From Schoenoplectus triqueter (taxonomy: Eukaryota > Streptophyta > Magnoliopsida > Poales > Cyperaceae): a DNA stretch of 34,726 nt. The DNA lies in contig CAXKVV010000442.1 in NCBI GenBank assembly GCA_964058805.1, positions 1 to 34,726 of the forward strand. The letters are read 5' to 3'. Made by a program: the position numbers and the translations under genes. The notes below the pieces were generated by a model that saw only the letters and a program-made list of their open reading frames with translations, did no database searches and was not told the DNA's origin. Shown in pieces: positions 15,318 to 26,400 of the stretch. Within the stretch, counting starts at the first letter, position 1. Every line of letters begins with the position of its first letter.

Positions 15318-16816
15318 AATGATGTCTATTATAATATTGTTCAATTAACACTTCGATATGAATATTCTACGACACTATTTTTCCCAAAACATAAGTAAGA
15401 TGCATTAGAAACAGCTATTTAAAAAAAGTTATTTGAGTATTTCAATATTTTTGGCTCCATAACTACACATAATTCAGTGAAAATTAACATAATCACTCCT
15501 AATTATGTCTATAAAAAGATTATCTAATTAACACTTCAACATGAACATTCTACAACACTAATTTTGCACAAAACATAAGTGGGAGTAATTAAAAATAGCT
15601 GTGTTAAACAAAGTTGTTTGATTTTTTTAAAATTTTCGGCCGCATAATTACACATAATTTCTTATAAATTAATATAATTACTCCTAACATACATATTATA
15701 AGATCATCTAGTTAAAACAACGATATGAATATTCTACGACACTAATTTTACATAAAACATAAGTAAGATGTATTAAAAATAGCTGTTTAAACGAGTTATT
15801 TGAGTTTTTCAAAAATATTGGCTGCATAACTGCACATAATTTCTTATAAATTACTATAATTATTCCTAAATATGTCTATAGTAAGATTTTCCTTTTAAAA
15901 CATCGAGATGAATGTGTACAACACTAATTTTGCACAAAACAAAGTAAGATGCATTAAAAACTGCTGTTTAAACAAGTTATTTGATCGTTCAAATTTTTTT
16001 AGCCGCATAACTGTTCATAATTTCATATAAATTTATATAATTACTCTTAATCATATCTTTTATATGAATTTTCAATGAACACTTTGATATGAATGTTGTA
16101 CGATACTAATTTTTCACAAAACATGAGTAAGATGCTTTAGAAACTGCTATTAAAAAAAAATATTTGAGTTTTTAACATTTTTGCTCTCATAACTACACAT
16201 AATCTCATGAAAATTAATATACCTACTCCTAATTACGCCTATTGTAAAATTGTCCAATTAAAACTTCTGTATGAATATTCTATAACGCCATTTTTGCACA
16301 AAACATAAGTAAGATGCGTTAAAAACTGTTGTTTAAACAAGTTGTTTGGCTTTGTGAAAATTTTTGGCCGCACAACTACACATAATTTCGTGCAAATTAA
16401 AATAATTACTCCTGATTACGCCTATTATAAGATTATCCTATTAAAATTTTGATATGAATATTCTATGACGCTAATTCCGCGCAAAACATAAGTAAGATGC
16501 ATTAAAAACTGCTGTTTGAACAAGTTGTTTGAGTTATTCATAATTTCTGACCGCATAACTACATATAATTTCGTGCAAATTAATATGATCACTCCTAATT
16601 ACGCCTATTATAAAATTGTCCAATTAGAACTTCGATATGAATATTCTATAACGCTAATATTGCACAAAACATAAGTAAGATGCTCTTAAAATCGCCGTTT
16701 AAACAAGTTGTTTGGCTTTATGAAATTTTATGGCAACATAACTACACATAATTTGGTGCAAATTAATATAATTACTCCTAATTATGCTTATTATAAGATT
16801 GTTCAATTAACACTTC
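15318..16816. repeat. Higher-order repeat copy 5, truncated at the satellite junction
   Basis: Corresponds to the first ~1500 bp of the unit. Up to about 16225 it shares variants with copy 4 (for example TTTTCAATGAAC near 16070 and GCTATT near 16146). From about 16266 to near the end it instead matches copies 1-3 (ACTTCTGTATG, ATAACGCCATT, CTTTGTGAAAA, AAATTTTGATATG, ATAACGCTAATA), where copy 4 has different bases. It stops after AACACTTC at 16816, where the 58-bp satellite begins. Confidence 0.92.
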
Positions 16817-17056
16817 CATGAAAACGGGACCCGACGCCCTCGGTACCTCCGAAGACGAGTTCAGGAGCGCAAAACATGAAAAAGGGACCCGATGCCCTCG
16901 GTACCGCCGAAAACGAGTCCGGGAGCGCAAAACAAGAAAACGAGACCCGACGCCCCCGATACTGCCGAAAATGAGTCCGGGAGCGCAAAACATGAAAACG
17001 GGACACGACGCCCTCGGTACCGCCGAAAACGAGTTTGGGCGCGCAAAACATGAAAA

Positions 17057-18140
17057 CTAGACCCGAGGCACTCGGTACCACCGAAAACGAGTCCAGGAGC
17101 GCAAAACATGAAAACAGGACCCGACGCACTCGGTACCGCCGAAAATGAGTCCGGGAGAGCAAAACATGAAAACGGGACCCGACTTCCTCGGTACTTCTGA
17201 AGATGAGCCATGACGCGCAAAAAATGAAAACGAGACCAAACGCCCTTGAGACCGCCGAAACCGAGATCGGGAGCGCAAAACACAAAAACGGGACCCGACG
17301 CCCTCGGAACCGCCAAAAACATGTCCTTGAGCGGAAAACATGAAATCGGGATTGGATGCTTTCGGCACCGTCGAAAACGAGTCCGGGATCACAAAACATG
17401 AAAAACGAGACCCGACGTCCTCGGTACCGCCGCGAACGAGTTCTGGAACGCAAAACAAGAAAACGGGACCTGACGTCCTCGGTACCGCCGAAAATGAGTC
17501 CGGAAGCGCAAAACATGAAAACAGGACCCGACGCCCTCGGTACCGCCGAAAACGAGACCGGAAGCGCAAAACATGAAAACGAGACCCGACGCCCTCGATA
17601 CCGCCGAAAACGAGTCTGTTAGCGCAAAACATGAAAACGGGACCCGACGCCCTCGGTACCGCCGAAAATGAGTTCGGGCGCGCAAAACATGAAAACTAGA
17701 CCCGAGGCACTCGGTACCACCGAAAACGAGTCTGGGGGCGCAAAACATGAAAACAGGACCCGAGGCACTCGGTACCGCCAAAAACGAGTTCGGGAGAGCA
17801 AAACATGAAAACGGGACCTGACGTCCTCGGTATTTCCGAAAATGAGCAAGGGCGCGCTTAACCATGAAAACGAGATCAAACGCCCTCGAGACCGCCGAAA
17901 ACGAGATCGGGAGAGCAAAACATGAAAACGGGACCCCGACGCCCTCGAAACCGCCGAAAACATGTCCTTGAGCGGAAAACATGAAAACTGGATTGGACGC
18001 TTTCGGCACCGCCAGAAATGAGTCCGGGATCGCAAAACATGAAAACGAGACCCGACGTCCTCGGTACTGCCGCGAACGAGTTCGGGAGCGCAAAACATGA
18101 AAACGGGACCTGACGTCCTCGGTACCGCCGAAAACATGAA
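17057..18140. repeat. Local 11-monomer higher-order repeat in the 58-bp array (period ~639 bp)
   Basis: The block from 17057 matches the block from 17696 monomer for monomer: the variants CTAGACCCGAGGCACTCGG, GAGACC/GAGATC(C)AAACGCCCT, CATGTCCTTGAGCGGAAAAC, GGATTGGA(T/C)GCTTTCGG and GCCGCGAACGAGTT occur in the same order. The offset is 639 bp, that is 11 x 58 plus one. The match persists for about nine to ten monomers and fades after ~18130. This shows segmental amplification inside the minisatellite. Confidence 0.85.
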
Positions 18141-20280
18141 AACGGGATTGGACGCCCTCGGCATTGCCGAAAACGAGTCTGGGCGCGAAAAACATAAAAA
18201 CGAGACCCGTCGCCCTCGGTACCGCCGAAAATGAGTCTGGGCGCGCAAAACATGAAAACGGGACCCGACGCCCTCGGTACCGCCGAAAATGAGTTTGGGA
18301 GCGGAAAACTTTAAAAAGGGACACGACGCCCTCGATACCGTCGAAAACGAGTATGGGAGAGCAAAACATGAAAACGGGACCCGACGCCCTCGATACCGCC
18401 AAAAACATGTCCGGGAGCGAAAAACATGAAAACTCGATAAGACGCCCTCGGTATCGCCGAAAACGAGTCCGGAAGCGAAAAACATGAAAACGAGACCCGA
18501 CGCCCTCGGTATCGCAAAAAATGAGTTTGAGAGCGCAAAACATGAAAACGAGATCCGACGCCGTCGGTACCGCCGAAAACGATTCCCGGAGCGCAAAACA
18601 TGAAAAAGGGACCCGACACCCTCGGTACCGCCGAAAACATGAAAACGGAATTGCACGCCCTCGTTACCGCTGAAAAAGATTCCGGGAGCGCAAAACATTA
18701 AAACGAAACCCGACGCCCTCGATACCACCAAAAACGAGTCCGGGAGCGCAAAACATGAAAACGAGACTTGACGCCCTCGGTACCGCTGAAAACGAGTCCG
18801 GACGCGAAAAACATGAAAATGGGACCCGACACCCTCGGTACCGCCGAATATGAGTCCGGGCGCGCAAAACATGAAAACGGGACCCGACGCACTAGGCATC
18901 ACCAAAAATGAGCCTGGGAGAGCAAAAATGAAAACTGGACCCGACGCACTCGGTACCGCCGAAAATGAGTCCGGGAGAGCAAAACATTAAAACGACACCC
19001 GACGCATGCGGCACCGCCGAAAATGAGTCTGGATCGCAAAACTTGAAAACGAGACACGACGCACTCGATACCGCCGAAAATGAGTTCGGGAGCGCAAAAT
19101 ATGAAAACGGGACCCGACGCCCTCGGTACCGCAGAATACATGAAAACTGGATTGGACACCGTCGGCACCGTCGAAAATGAGTCTGGGCGCGCAAAACATG
19201 AAAACGGGACACGTCGCCCTCGGTAACGCCGAAAATGAGTCCGGGCGTGCAAAACATTAAAAACGCACACGACGCCCTCGGTACCGTCGAAAACGAGTAT
19301 GGGAGCGCAAAACAAGAAATTGGACCCAACGCCCTCGGTACCGCCGAAAATGAGTCCGGGCGCGCAAAATATGAAAATGAGACCCGACGCCCTCGGTACC
19401 GCCGAAAACGAGTCCGGGAGCACAAAACATGAAAACGGGACCCGACGCCCTTGGTACCGTCAAAAAGGAGTTCAGCGCGCAAAACATAAAATCGGGACCC
19501 GACGCCCTCGGTACCGCCGAAGATGAGTCCGGGCGCACAAAACTTGAAAAAGGGACCCGACGCCCTCGGTACCGCCGAAGACGAGTCCGAGAGTGCAAAA
19601 CATGAAAATGAGACCTGACGCCCTCGGTACCGCCGAAAACGAGTCCGGGAGTGCAAAACATGAAAACGAGACCCGACTCCCTCGGTACCGCCGAAAACTA
19701 GTCCGGGAGCGCAAGACATGAAAAAGGGCCCCGACGCCCTCGGTACCGCCAAAAACATGTCCGGGAGCGGAAAACTTGAAAACGAGATAGGATGCCCTCT
19801 GTACCACCGAAAATGAGTCCGGGAGCGCAAAATATGAAAACGAGACCCGACGCCCTCCGTACCGTCGGAAATGAGTCCGGGAGCGCAAAACATGAAAAAG
19901 GGACTCGACACCCTCGGTACTGTCAAAAACATGAAAACGGGATTGGACGCCCTTGGTTCCGCCGACAAGGAGTCCGGGCGCGCATAGCATGAAAATGAGA
20001 GCCGACGCCCTCGGTACCGCCGAAAACGAGTCCGGACGTGTAAAAACATGAAAAGGGGGCCCGACGCCCTCGGTACTGCCGAAAACGAGTCCGAGAGCGC
20101 AAAATATGAAAACATGACCCGACGCGCTCAGCACCGCCGAAAACGTATTCTGGCGCGTAAAACATGAAAACGGGACCCGACGCCCTCGGTACCGCCGAAG
20201 ACGAGTCCGGGAGCGCAAAACATGTAAAAGGGACCCGACGCCCTCGGTACCGCCGAAAACATGAAAACGGGATTGGACGG
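18127..20280. repeat. Recurrent shortened (~39-bp) monomers
   Basis: At 18127, 18629, 19131, 19921 and 20251 a monomer runs directly from GCCGAAAACATG into AAAACGGGATTGGACG (with minor variants), skipping the GAGTCCGGGAGCG part. All carry the diagnostic GGATTGG-like variant. Full-length monomers with the same variant (17346, 17989) contain two GAAAACATG-like repeats 19 bp apart, so loss of one repeat explains the short form. Confidence 0.8.
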
Positions 20281-23200
20281 GGGCTATCGCCGAAAACGAG
20301 TCCGGGCGCATAAAACATGAAAACGAGACTCGACGCCCTCGGTACCGCCGAAAACGTGTCCGGGAGCGCAAAACATGAAAACGAGAACCGACGCCCTCGA
20401 CACCGCCGAAAATAAGTCCTGGCGCGAAAAATATGAAAACGGGACCCGACGCCCACGGTACCGCCGAAAATGAGTTCGGGAGTGCAAACCTTTAAAAAGG
20501 GATGACACCCTCGATACCGTCGAAAACGAGTATGGGAGCTCAAAACATGAAAACGGGACCCGATACCCTCAGTATTGCCGAAAAAGAGTCCGCGAACGCG
20601 GACCGCCGAAAATGAGTCAGGGCGCACAAAACATTAAAACAGGACCCGAAGCTGTTGGCACCGCCGAAAACATGTCCGGGAGCGCAAAACATGAAAACAT
20701 GCCAGTCACCCTCGGAACCGTTAAAAACGAGTCAAGGAGCGCAAAACATGAAAACGAGACCCGACACCCTCGGTACCGTCGAAAACGAGTTCGGGCGCGC
20801 AAAACTTGAAAACAGGACATGATGCCCTCCGAACCGCCGAAAACATCTCCGGGAACGCAAAACATGAAAGCGGGCCCCGACGCCCCCGGTACCGCCGAAA
20901 ACAGGTCGGGACGCGCAAAACATGAAAACGGGACCCGACGCACCCTACACCGCCGAAAACGAGTCCTGGAGCGCAAAACCAGAAAGCGGGACCCGACGCC
21001 CCCGGTACCGCCGAAAATAAGTCGGGGCGCGCAACACATGAAAACGGGACCCGACACCCTCGGTACCATCGAAAACGAATCCAGGCGCGCAAAACATGAA
21101 AACGGGAGCTGACGCCCTCGGTACTGTAGAAAATGAGTACGGGAGTGAAAAATTGGGACACGACACCCTCGGCACCGCCGAAAATGAGTACGGGTGCGCA
21201 AAACATGAAAACGAGACCCGACGCCCTCGGTGCCGCCGGAAACTAGTCTCGGCGCGCAAAACATGAAAACGAGACCTGACACGCTCGTTACCGTCGAAAA
21301 TGAGTCCGGGCACGCAAAAAAAGAAAACGGGACCCGACGCCATCTGTTCCGCCGAAAACGTGTTTGGGAGCGTGAAAGATCAAAAACGGGATCGGACGCC
21401 CTCGGTACCGCCGAAAACGAGTCCGGGAGCGAAAACATGAAAGCGGGACCCAGCACCCTCATTTCCGCTGAAAATGGGTCCGGCCGCAAAACATGAAATC
21501 GAGACCCGACGCCTTCTATACCGCTGAAAACGTGTCCGGGAGCGCAAAACATGAAAAAGGGACGTGACGCCCTCGGTACCGCCAAAAATGAGTCCGAGCA
21601 AACAAGACATTAAAACGGGACGTGACGCTCTCGGCACCGTAGAAAATAAGTCTGTGAGCAAAAAAAGGTCACGACGCCCTCGGTACCGCCGAAAACGAGT
21701 CCGGGCGCGCAAAACATGAAAACGGGACTCGACGTACTCGGCACTGCCAAAAACGAGTCTGGGTGCGTAAAACGTGAGAATGGGGCTCACCGCCCTCGGT
21801 ATCGCTGAAAACGAGACCCGACACCCTCGGTACCGCTGAAAACTAGTCTTGGCACGCAAAACATAAAAACGGGACCCGACACGCTCGGTACCGTCGAAAA
21901 TGAGTCTAGGTACGCAAAAAAAGAAAACAGGACCCGAAGCCATACGATCCGCCGAAAACGTGTTCGGGCCGTCGAAAATGATTCCGGGCGCGCAAAACAT
22001 GAAAATGAGACCCGACGCCCTCGGTACCGTTGAAAATGAGTCCGGGCACCTAAAACATGAAAACGGGAGCCGACGCCGTCGGTACCGCCGAAAACGAGTC
22101 CGGGAACGAACACATGAAAACGGGACCCGGCACCCTCGTTTCCGCCGAAAATGAGTTCAGACGGGCAAAACATGAAAACGAGACCCGACGCCTTCTTTAC
22201 CGCCGAAAACGTGTCTGGGAGCGCAAAACATTAAAACGGGACCGACGCCCTCGGTACCGCCAAAAACTAGTCCCGGTGCGCAAAACAAGAATACGGGACC
22301 GCCGAAAATGAGTCTGGGCACACAAAATATTAAAACGAGACCTGACGCACTCGGCACCGCTGAAAACATGTCCAGGAGCGCCAAAACATGAAAACGGGAC
22401 CCGACGCACTCGGCACTGCCGAAAATGAGTCTGGGAGCGTAACACATGAAAACGGGACCTGACGGCTTCGGTACCGCCGAAAATGAGTCCGGGCTCGCAA
22501 AACATGAAAACAGGACCCGACGCACTCGGCACCACCGTAATCGAGTCCGGGAGCGTAAAACATGAAAACGGGACCTGACGCCCTGGGTTTTGCAGAAAAC
22601 GAGTCTGGGTGCACAAAACATGAATACGGGAGCTGACGCCCTCGGTACCGCATAAAACGAGTCCGGGAACGAAAAACATGAAAACGGGACACGACGCCCT
22701 CGGTAACGCCGAAAATGACTCCGGGCGCGCAAAACATGAAAACGGGACAAGACGCACTCGGCACCGCCGAAAACGAGTTCGTGATCGTAAAACATGAAAA
22801 CGGGTCCCGATGCCCTCGGTACCACCGAAAACGAGTCCGGGCGCACATAACATGAAAACGAAACCCAACGCCCTCGGTACCACCGAAAACTAGTCTCGGC
22901 GCACAAAACATAAAAATGGGACCCGACACGCTCGGTACCGTCGAAAATGAGTCCAGGTACGCAAAAAACAAAACAAGATCTGACGCCCTCGGTTCCGCAG
23001 AAAACTAGTTTGGGAGCGGAAAACATGAAAACGAGATCGGACGACGCCCTAGGTACCGCCGAAAATGAGTTCGGGCACGCAAAACATTAAAATAGGACCT
23101 GACGCACTCGGCACAGCAGAAAACGTGTCCGGGAGCGTAAAACATGAAAACGGGACCCGACGCCCTCGGTACCGTCGAAAACAAGTCCGGGCACCCAAAA

Positions 23201-25929
23201 CATGAAAACGGGAGTCGACGCCCTCGGTATCGCCGAAAATGAGTCCGGGAGCGAAATCATGAAAACGAGACACGACGACCTCGTTATCGCCGAAAATGAT
23301 TGCGGGCGCGCAAAACATGAAAATGGGACTTGATACCCTCAGTACCGCCGAAAACGAATCCCGGAGCGCAAAACATGAAATTTGGACTCGATGCCCGCGG
23401 TACCGTCGAAAACGAGTCCGGGAGCGCAAAATATGAATATAGGACTCGACGGCCTCGGTACCGTGAGAAATGACTCCGGGAGCGCAGAAGATGAAAACGG
23501 GACCCGACACCCTCGTTTACGCCTTAAATAAGTCGGGGCGCACAAAACATGAAAATTGGACCCGACGCCTTTTGTACCGCCGAAAACGTGTCTGGCAGCA
23601 CAAGACATGAAAACGGGACCCGACACCCTCGGTACCGCCAACAACTATTCCCGACGCGCAAAACATGAATATGGGACCCGTCGCCCTCGGAACCGCCGAA
23701 AATGAGTCAGGCGCACGAAACATTAAAACATGACCTGAAGCTGTCGGCACCGCCGAAAACATGTCCGGGAGAGCAAAACATGAAAACTGGCTGGCCGCCC
23801 TCGGTATCGTCGAAAATGAGTTCGGGCGCGCAAAACTTGAAAACGGGACCTGACGCCCTCGGAACCGTCGAAAACGAGTCAGGGAGCGCAAAACATGAAA
23901 ACAGGACACGATGCCCTCCGTACCACCGAAAACGTCTTCGGGAACGCAAAACATGAAAACGGGACATGATGCACTCGGCACTACCGAAAACATGTCCGGG
24001 AGTGCAAAACATGAAAAAGGGATCGGAAGCCCTCTGTACCGCTGAAAATGAGTCCGGGTGCTCAAAACAAGAAAACGGGACCCGACGCCCTCGGTACCGC
24101 CAAAAACGAGTCCGGGCGCGCAAAACATGAAAACGGGTCCCGACGAACCTGGCACCGTCGAAAACGAGTTCGGGATCGCAAAACAAGAGAGCGGGACCCG
24201 ACGCCCCCTATACCGTCGAAAACGTCTCCGGGAACGCAAAACATGAAAACGGGACACGACGACCTCAGTACCGCCAAAAACGTTTCCCGACACGCAAAAC
24301 ATGAAAACGGGACATGAAGCACTCGACACTACCGAAAACATGTCCGGGAGTGTAAAACATGAAAAAGGGACCGGAAGCCCTCCATACCGCCGAAAATTAG
24401 TCCGGGCGCTCAAAACAAGAAAACGGGACCCGACACCCTCGGAACGGCCGAAAACAAGTCCGGGCGCACAAAACATGAAAACGGGACCCGACGCACCCGG
24501 TAGTGCCGAAAATGAGTCTAGGAGCGCAAAACATGAAAGCGGGACCTGACGCCTCTGTATCGCCGAAAATAGGTCGGGGCACGCAAAACATGAAAACTGG
24601 ACCCGACGCCCTCGGTATTAACGAAAATGAGTCCGGGCGCGTAAAACGCGAAAACGGGACCCGACGCACACGACACCGCAAAAAACTAGTCTAGGAGGGT
24701 AAAACATGAAAACGAGACCTGACGCCCTCAGTTTCGCCGAAAATGAGTCTGGGGCGCGCAAAACATGAAAACGGGATTCAACGCCCTCGGTACCGTCGAA
24801 AACGAATCCGGGCGCGCAAAACAAGAAAACGGGAGCCGACACCCTCGGTACCGTAGAAAATGAGTCCGGGAGCGAAAAAAGGGACAAGACACCCTCGGTA
24901 CCGCCGAAAACGAATCCGGGCGCTCAAAACATGAAAGCGGGACCCGACACACTCATGAAAATGGGTCCTGACGCCTTCGGTACCGCCGAAAACGAGTCCG
25001 GACGCGCAAAACATGAAAACGAGACCTGACGACCTCGGTATCGCTGAAAACTAGTCTCGGCGCGTAAAACATGAAAACGGGACCCGTCACCCTCGGGATC
25101 GCTGAAAACCAGTCCGTGGTCTGCAAAACATAAAAACGAGACCCGACGCCCTCGGTATCGCCGAAAACTAGTCTCGGCACGCAAAACATGAAAATGGGAC
25201 CCGACAGGCTCGGTACCGTCAAAATCGAATTCGGGCATGCAAAAAAAGAAAACGGGAACCGACGCCATCCGTTCCGCCGAAAACATGTCCGGGAGCGTAA
25301 AAGATGAAAACGGGATCGGACACCCTAGGTACCGCCGAAAATGAGTCCGGGTGCGCAAAACATTAAAACGGGACCCGACGCCCTCAGTTCCGCAGAAAGC
25401 TAGTCCGGGAGCGGAAAACATGAAAACGGGATCGGACGCCCTAGGTACCTTCGAAAACGAGTCTGGGCGCGCAAAACATGAAAACGGGACCCGACGAACT
25501 CCGCACCGAGGAAAACGGGACCCGACGGACTCCGCACCGAGGAAAACGTGTCTGGGAGCGTAAAATATGAAAACGAGACCCGACGTCCTCGGTACCGTTG
25601 AAAATGAGTCCGAGCGCGCAAAACATAAAAACGGGACCCGACGCCCTCGGTACCGTCGAAAACGAGTACGGGCACCTAAAACATGAAAACGGGAGCCAAC
25701 ACTCTCGGTACCGCTGAAAATGAGTGCGGGAGCGAAATCATGAAAACGGGACCCGACCCCCTCGTTTCCGCCGAAAATGAGTTCGGGCACGCAAAACATG
25801 AAAAACGGGACCGGACGCCCTTGGTACCGTCGAAAACGAGTCTGGGTGCACAAAACATTAAAACAAGTCCGGGGGCGAAAAACTTGAAAACGGGACCCGA
25901 CGCCCTCAGAACCGTCGAAAACGAGTGTT

Positions 25930-26102
25930 CTGTTTTCATGTTTTGCAATCCTGGACTCGTTATCGATAGTACCGAGGACGTCGGGTCCCGTTTGCTTATT
26001 TTGCACACCCGTATTAGTTTTCAGCGGAACCAAGGGAGCCGGGTCCCGTTTTCATGTTTTGCACTCCCGGACTCGTTTTGAGCGGTACCGAGGGCGTCGG
26101 GT
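25930..26102. repeat. Three inverted 58-bp monomers at the array end
   Basis: After GTCGAAAACGAGT (ending 25926) the sequence switches to the reverse complement of the monomer: TTTTCATGTTTTGC recurs at about 25933 and 26050, with TACCGAGG(A/G)CGTCGGGT between. About three monomers are in this orientation, then unique AT-rich sequence starts with AACTATGC. The breakpoint GTTC lies at 25926-25930. Confidence 0.9.
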
Positions 26103-26297
26103 AACTATGCTAATGAAGTCTTTATACTTCGTGTAATATGTCTTAACAGTCATATTTACAATTTTCAGCAAAGAAAAATCAAAAGAATCTATATAGAAAA
26201 AACATTACAAAGTTATTCAAAATTAATTGAAATTTTTTTACATTTAATTCCTGCATTTCTTAATGGAAATATCAAATGCACTCTTGATAGTTCTTTT
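26103..26297. other. Flank between the satellite and the FAR1-like gene 3' end
   Basis: AT-rich sequence of 195 bp downstream (in minus-strand sense) of the FAR1-like stop codon at 26298-26300. It is expected to be its 3' untranslated region. I see no conserved terminal inverted repeat here that would mark a transposon end, and no other feature. Confidence 0.5.
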
Positions 26298-26400
26298 TCA
26301 TGGTCTTCCTTTCCGCTTCGATTTTTTAGGCAGTAACAACTTGAAATTTGACGTGCAATTAACTACCTCATTCACAAAAAAATTAATTTCAACATCATGA

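Larger units (their letters stand above)
1..16816. repeat. AT-rich ~183-bp satellite array with 21-mer higher-order structure
   Basis: About 92 head-to-tail monomers of mostly 183 bp fill this stretch. A convenient marker, ACATAAGTAAGATGCATTA and its variants, recurs at 73, 257, 440, 623, 806, 989, 1172, 1355, 1538, 1717, 1900 and onward. Monomers within one 3825-bp unit are clearly diverged from each other, whereas every 21st monomer is nearly identical, which is the definition of a higher-order repeat. Recurrent sub-motifs are TGTTTAAACAAG, GGCCGCATAACTACACATAA, and ATAATTACTCCTAATTAT (a 7-bp inverted repeat with a 4-bp loop). The array begins before the window and ends abruptly at 16816. 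Short ORFs of 65-66 codons that recur every 3825 bp are by-products of the repeat. Size and organisation resemble plant centromeric satellites, but a centromeric role is inference. Confidence 0.97.
16817..25926. repeat. GC-rich CpG-dense 58-bp satellite array (~155 monomers)
   Basis: Head-to-tail 58-bp monomers; for example CATGAAAAC recurs at 17514 and 17572. The typical monomer begins CATGAAAACGGGACCCGACG, contains the 8-bp palindrome CGGTACCG (a KpnI site), and ends GAGTCCGGGAGCGCAAAA. A canonical monomer has 36 G/C of 58 bases and nine CpG sites. Because 58 leaves remainder 1 on division by 3, three monomers make a 58-codon cycle. The minus strand of the typical monomer has no stop in any frame, giving long overlapping minus-strand ORFs of up to 428 codons. 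On the plus strand the overlap ACATGA supplies both an ATG and a TGA, limiting ORFs. I regard the ORFs as compositional, not genes. No similarity to the 183-bp satellite is apparent. Confidence 0.97.

Noticed and set aside
16817..25926. CRISPR-like array
   Set aside because: There are no unique spacers between repeats; monomers abut directly and the rest of the window is clearly plant nuclear DNA.
16778..26033. Dozens of long overlapping ORFs, mainly minus strand, in the 58-bp array
   Set aside because: All are frame translations of the same 58-bp repeat; several frames are open at once over the same bases, which a real gene would not show. Kept as a finding, not as coding sequence.
1..26102. 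CENP-B box in either satellite
   Set aside because: I compared TTCG-containing stretches of both monomers with the nTTCGnnnnAnnCGGGn pattern; the fixed A or CGGG positions do not match.
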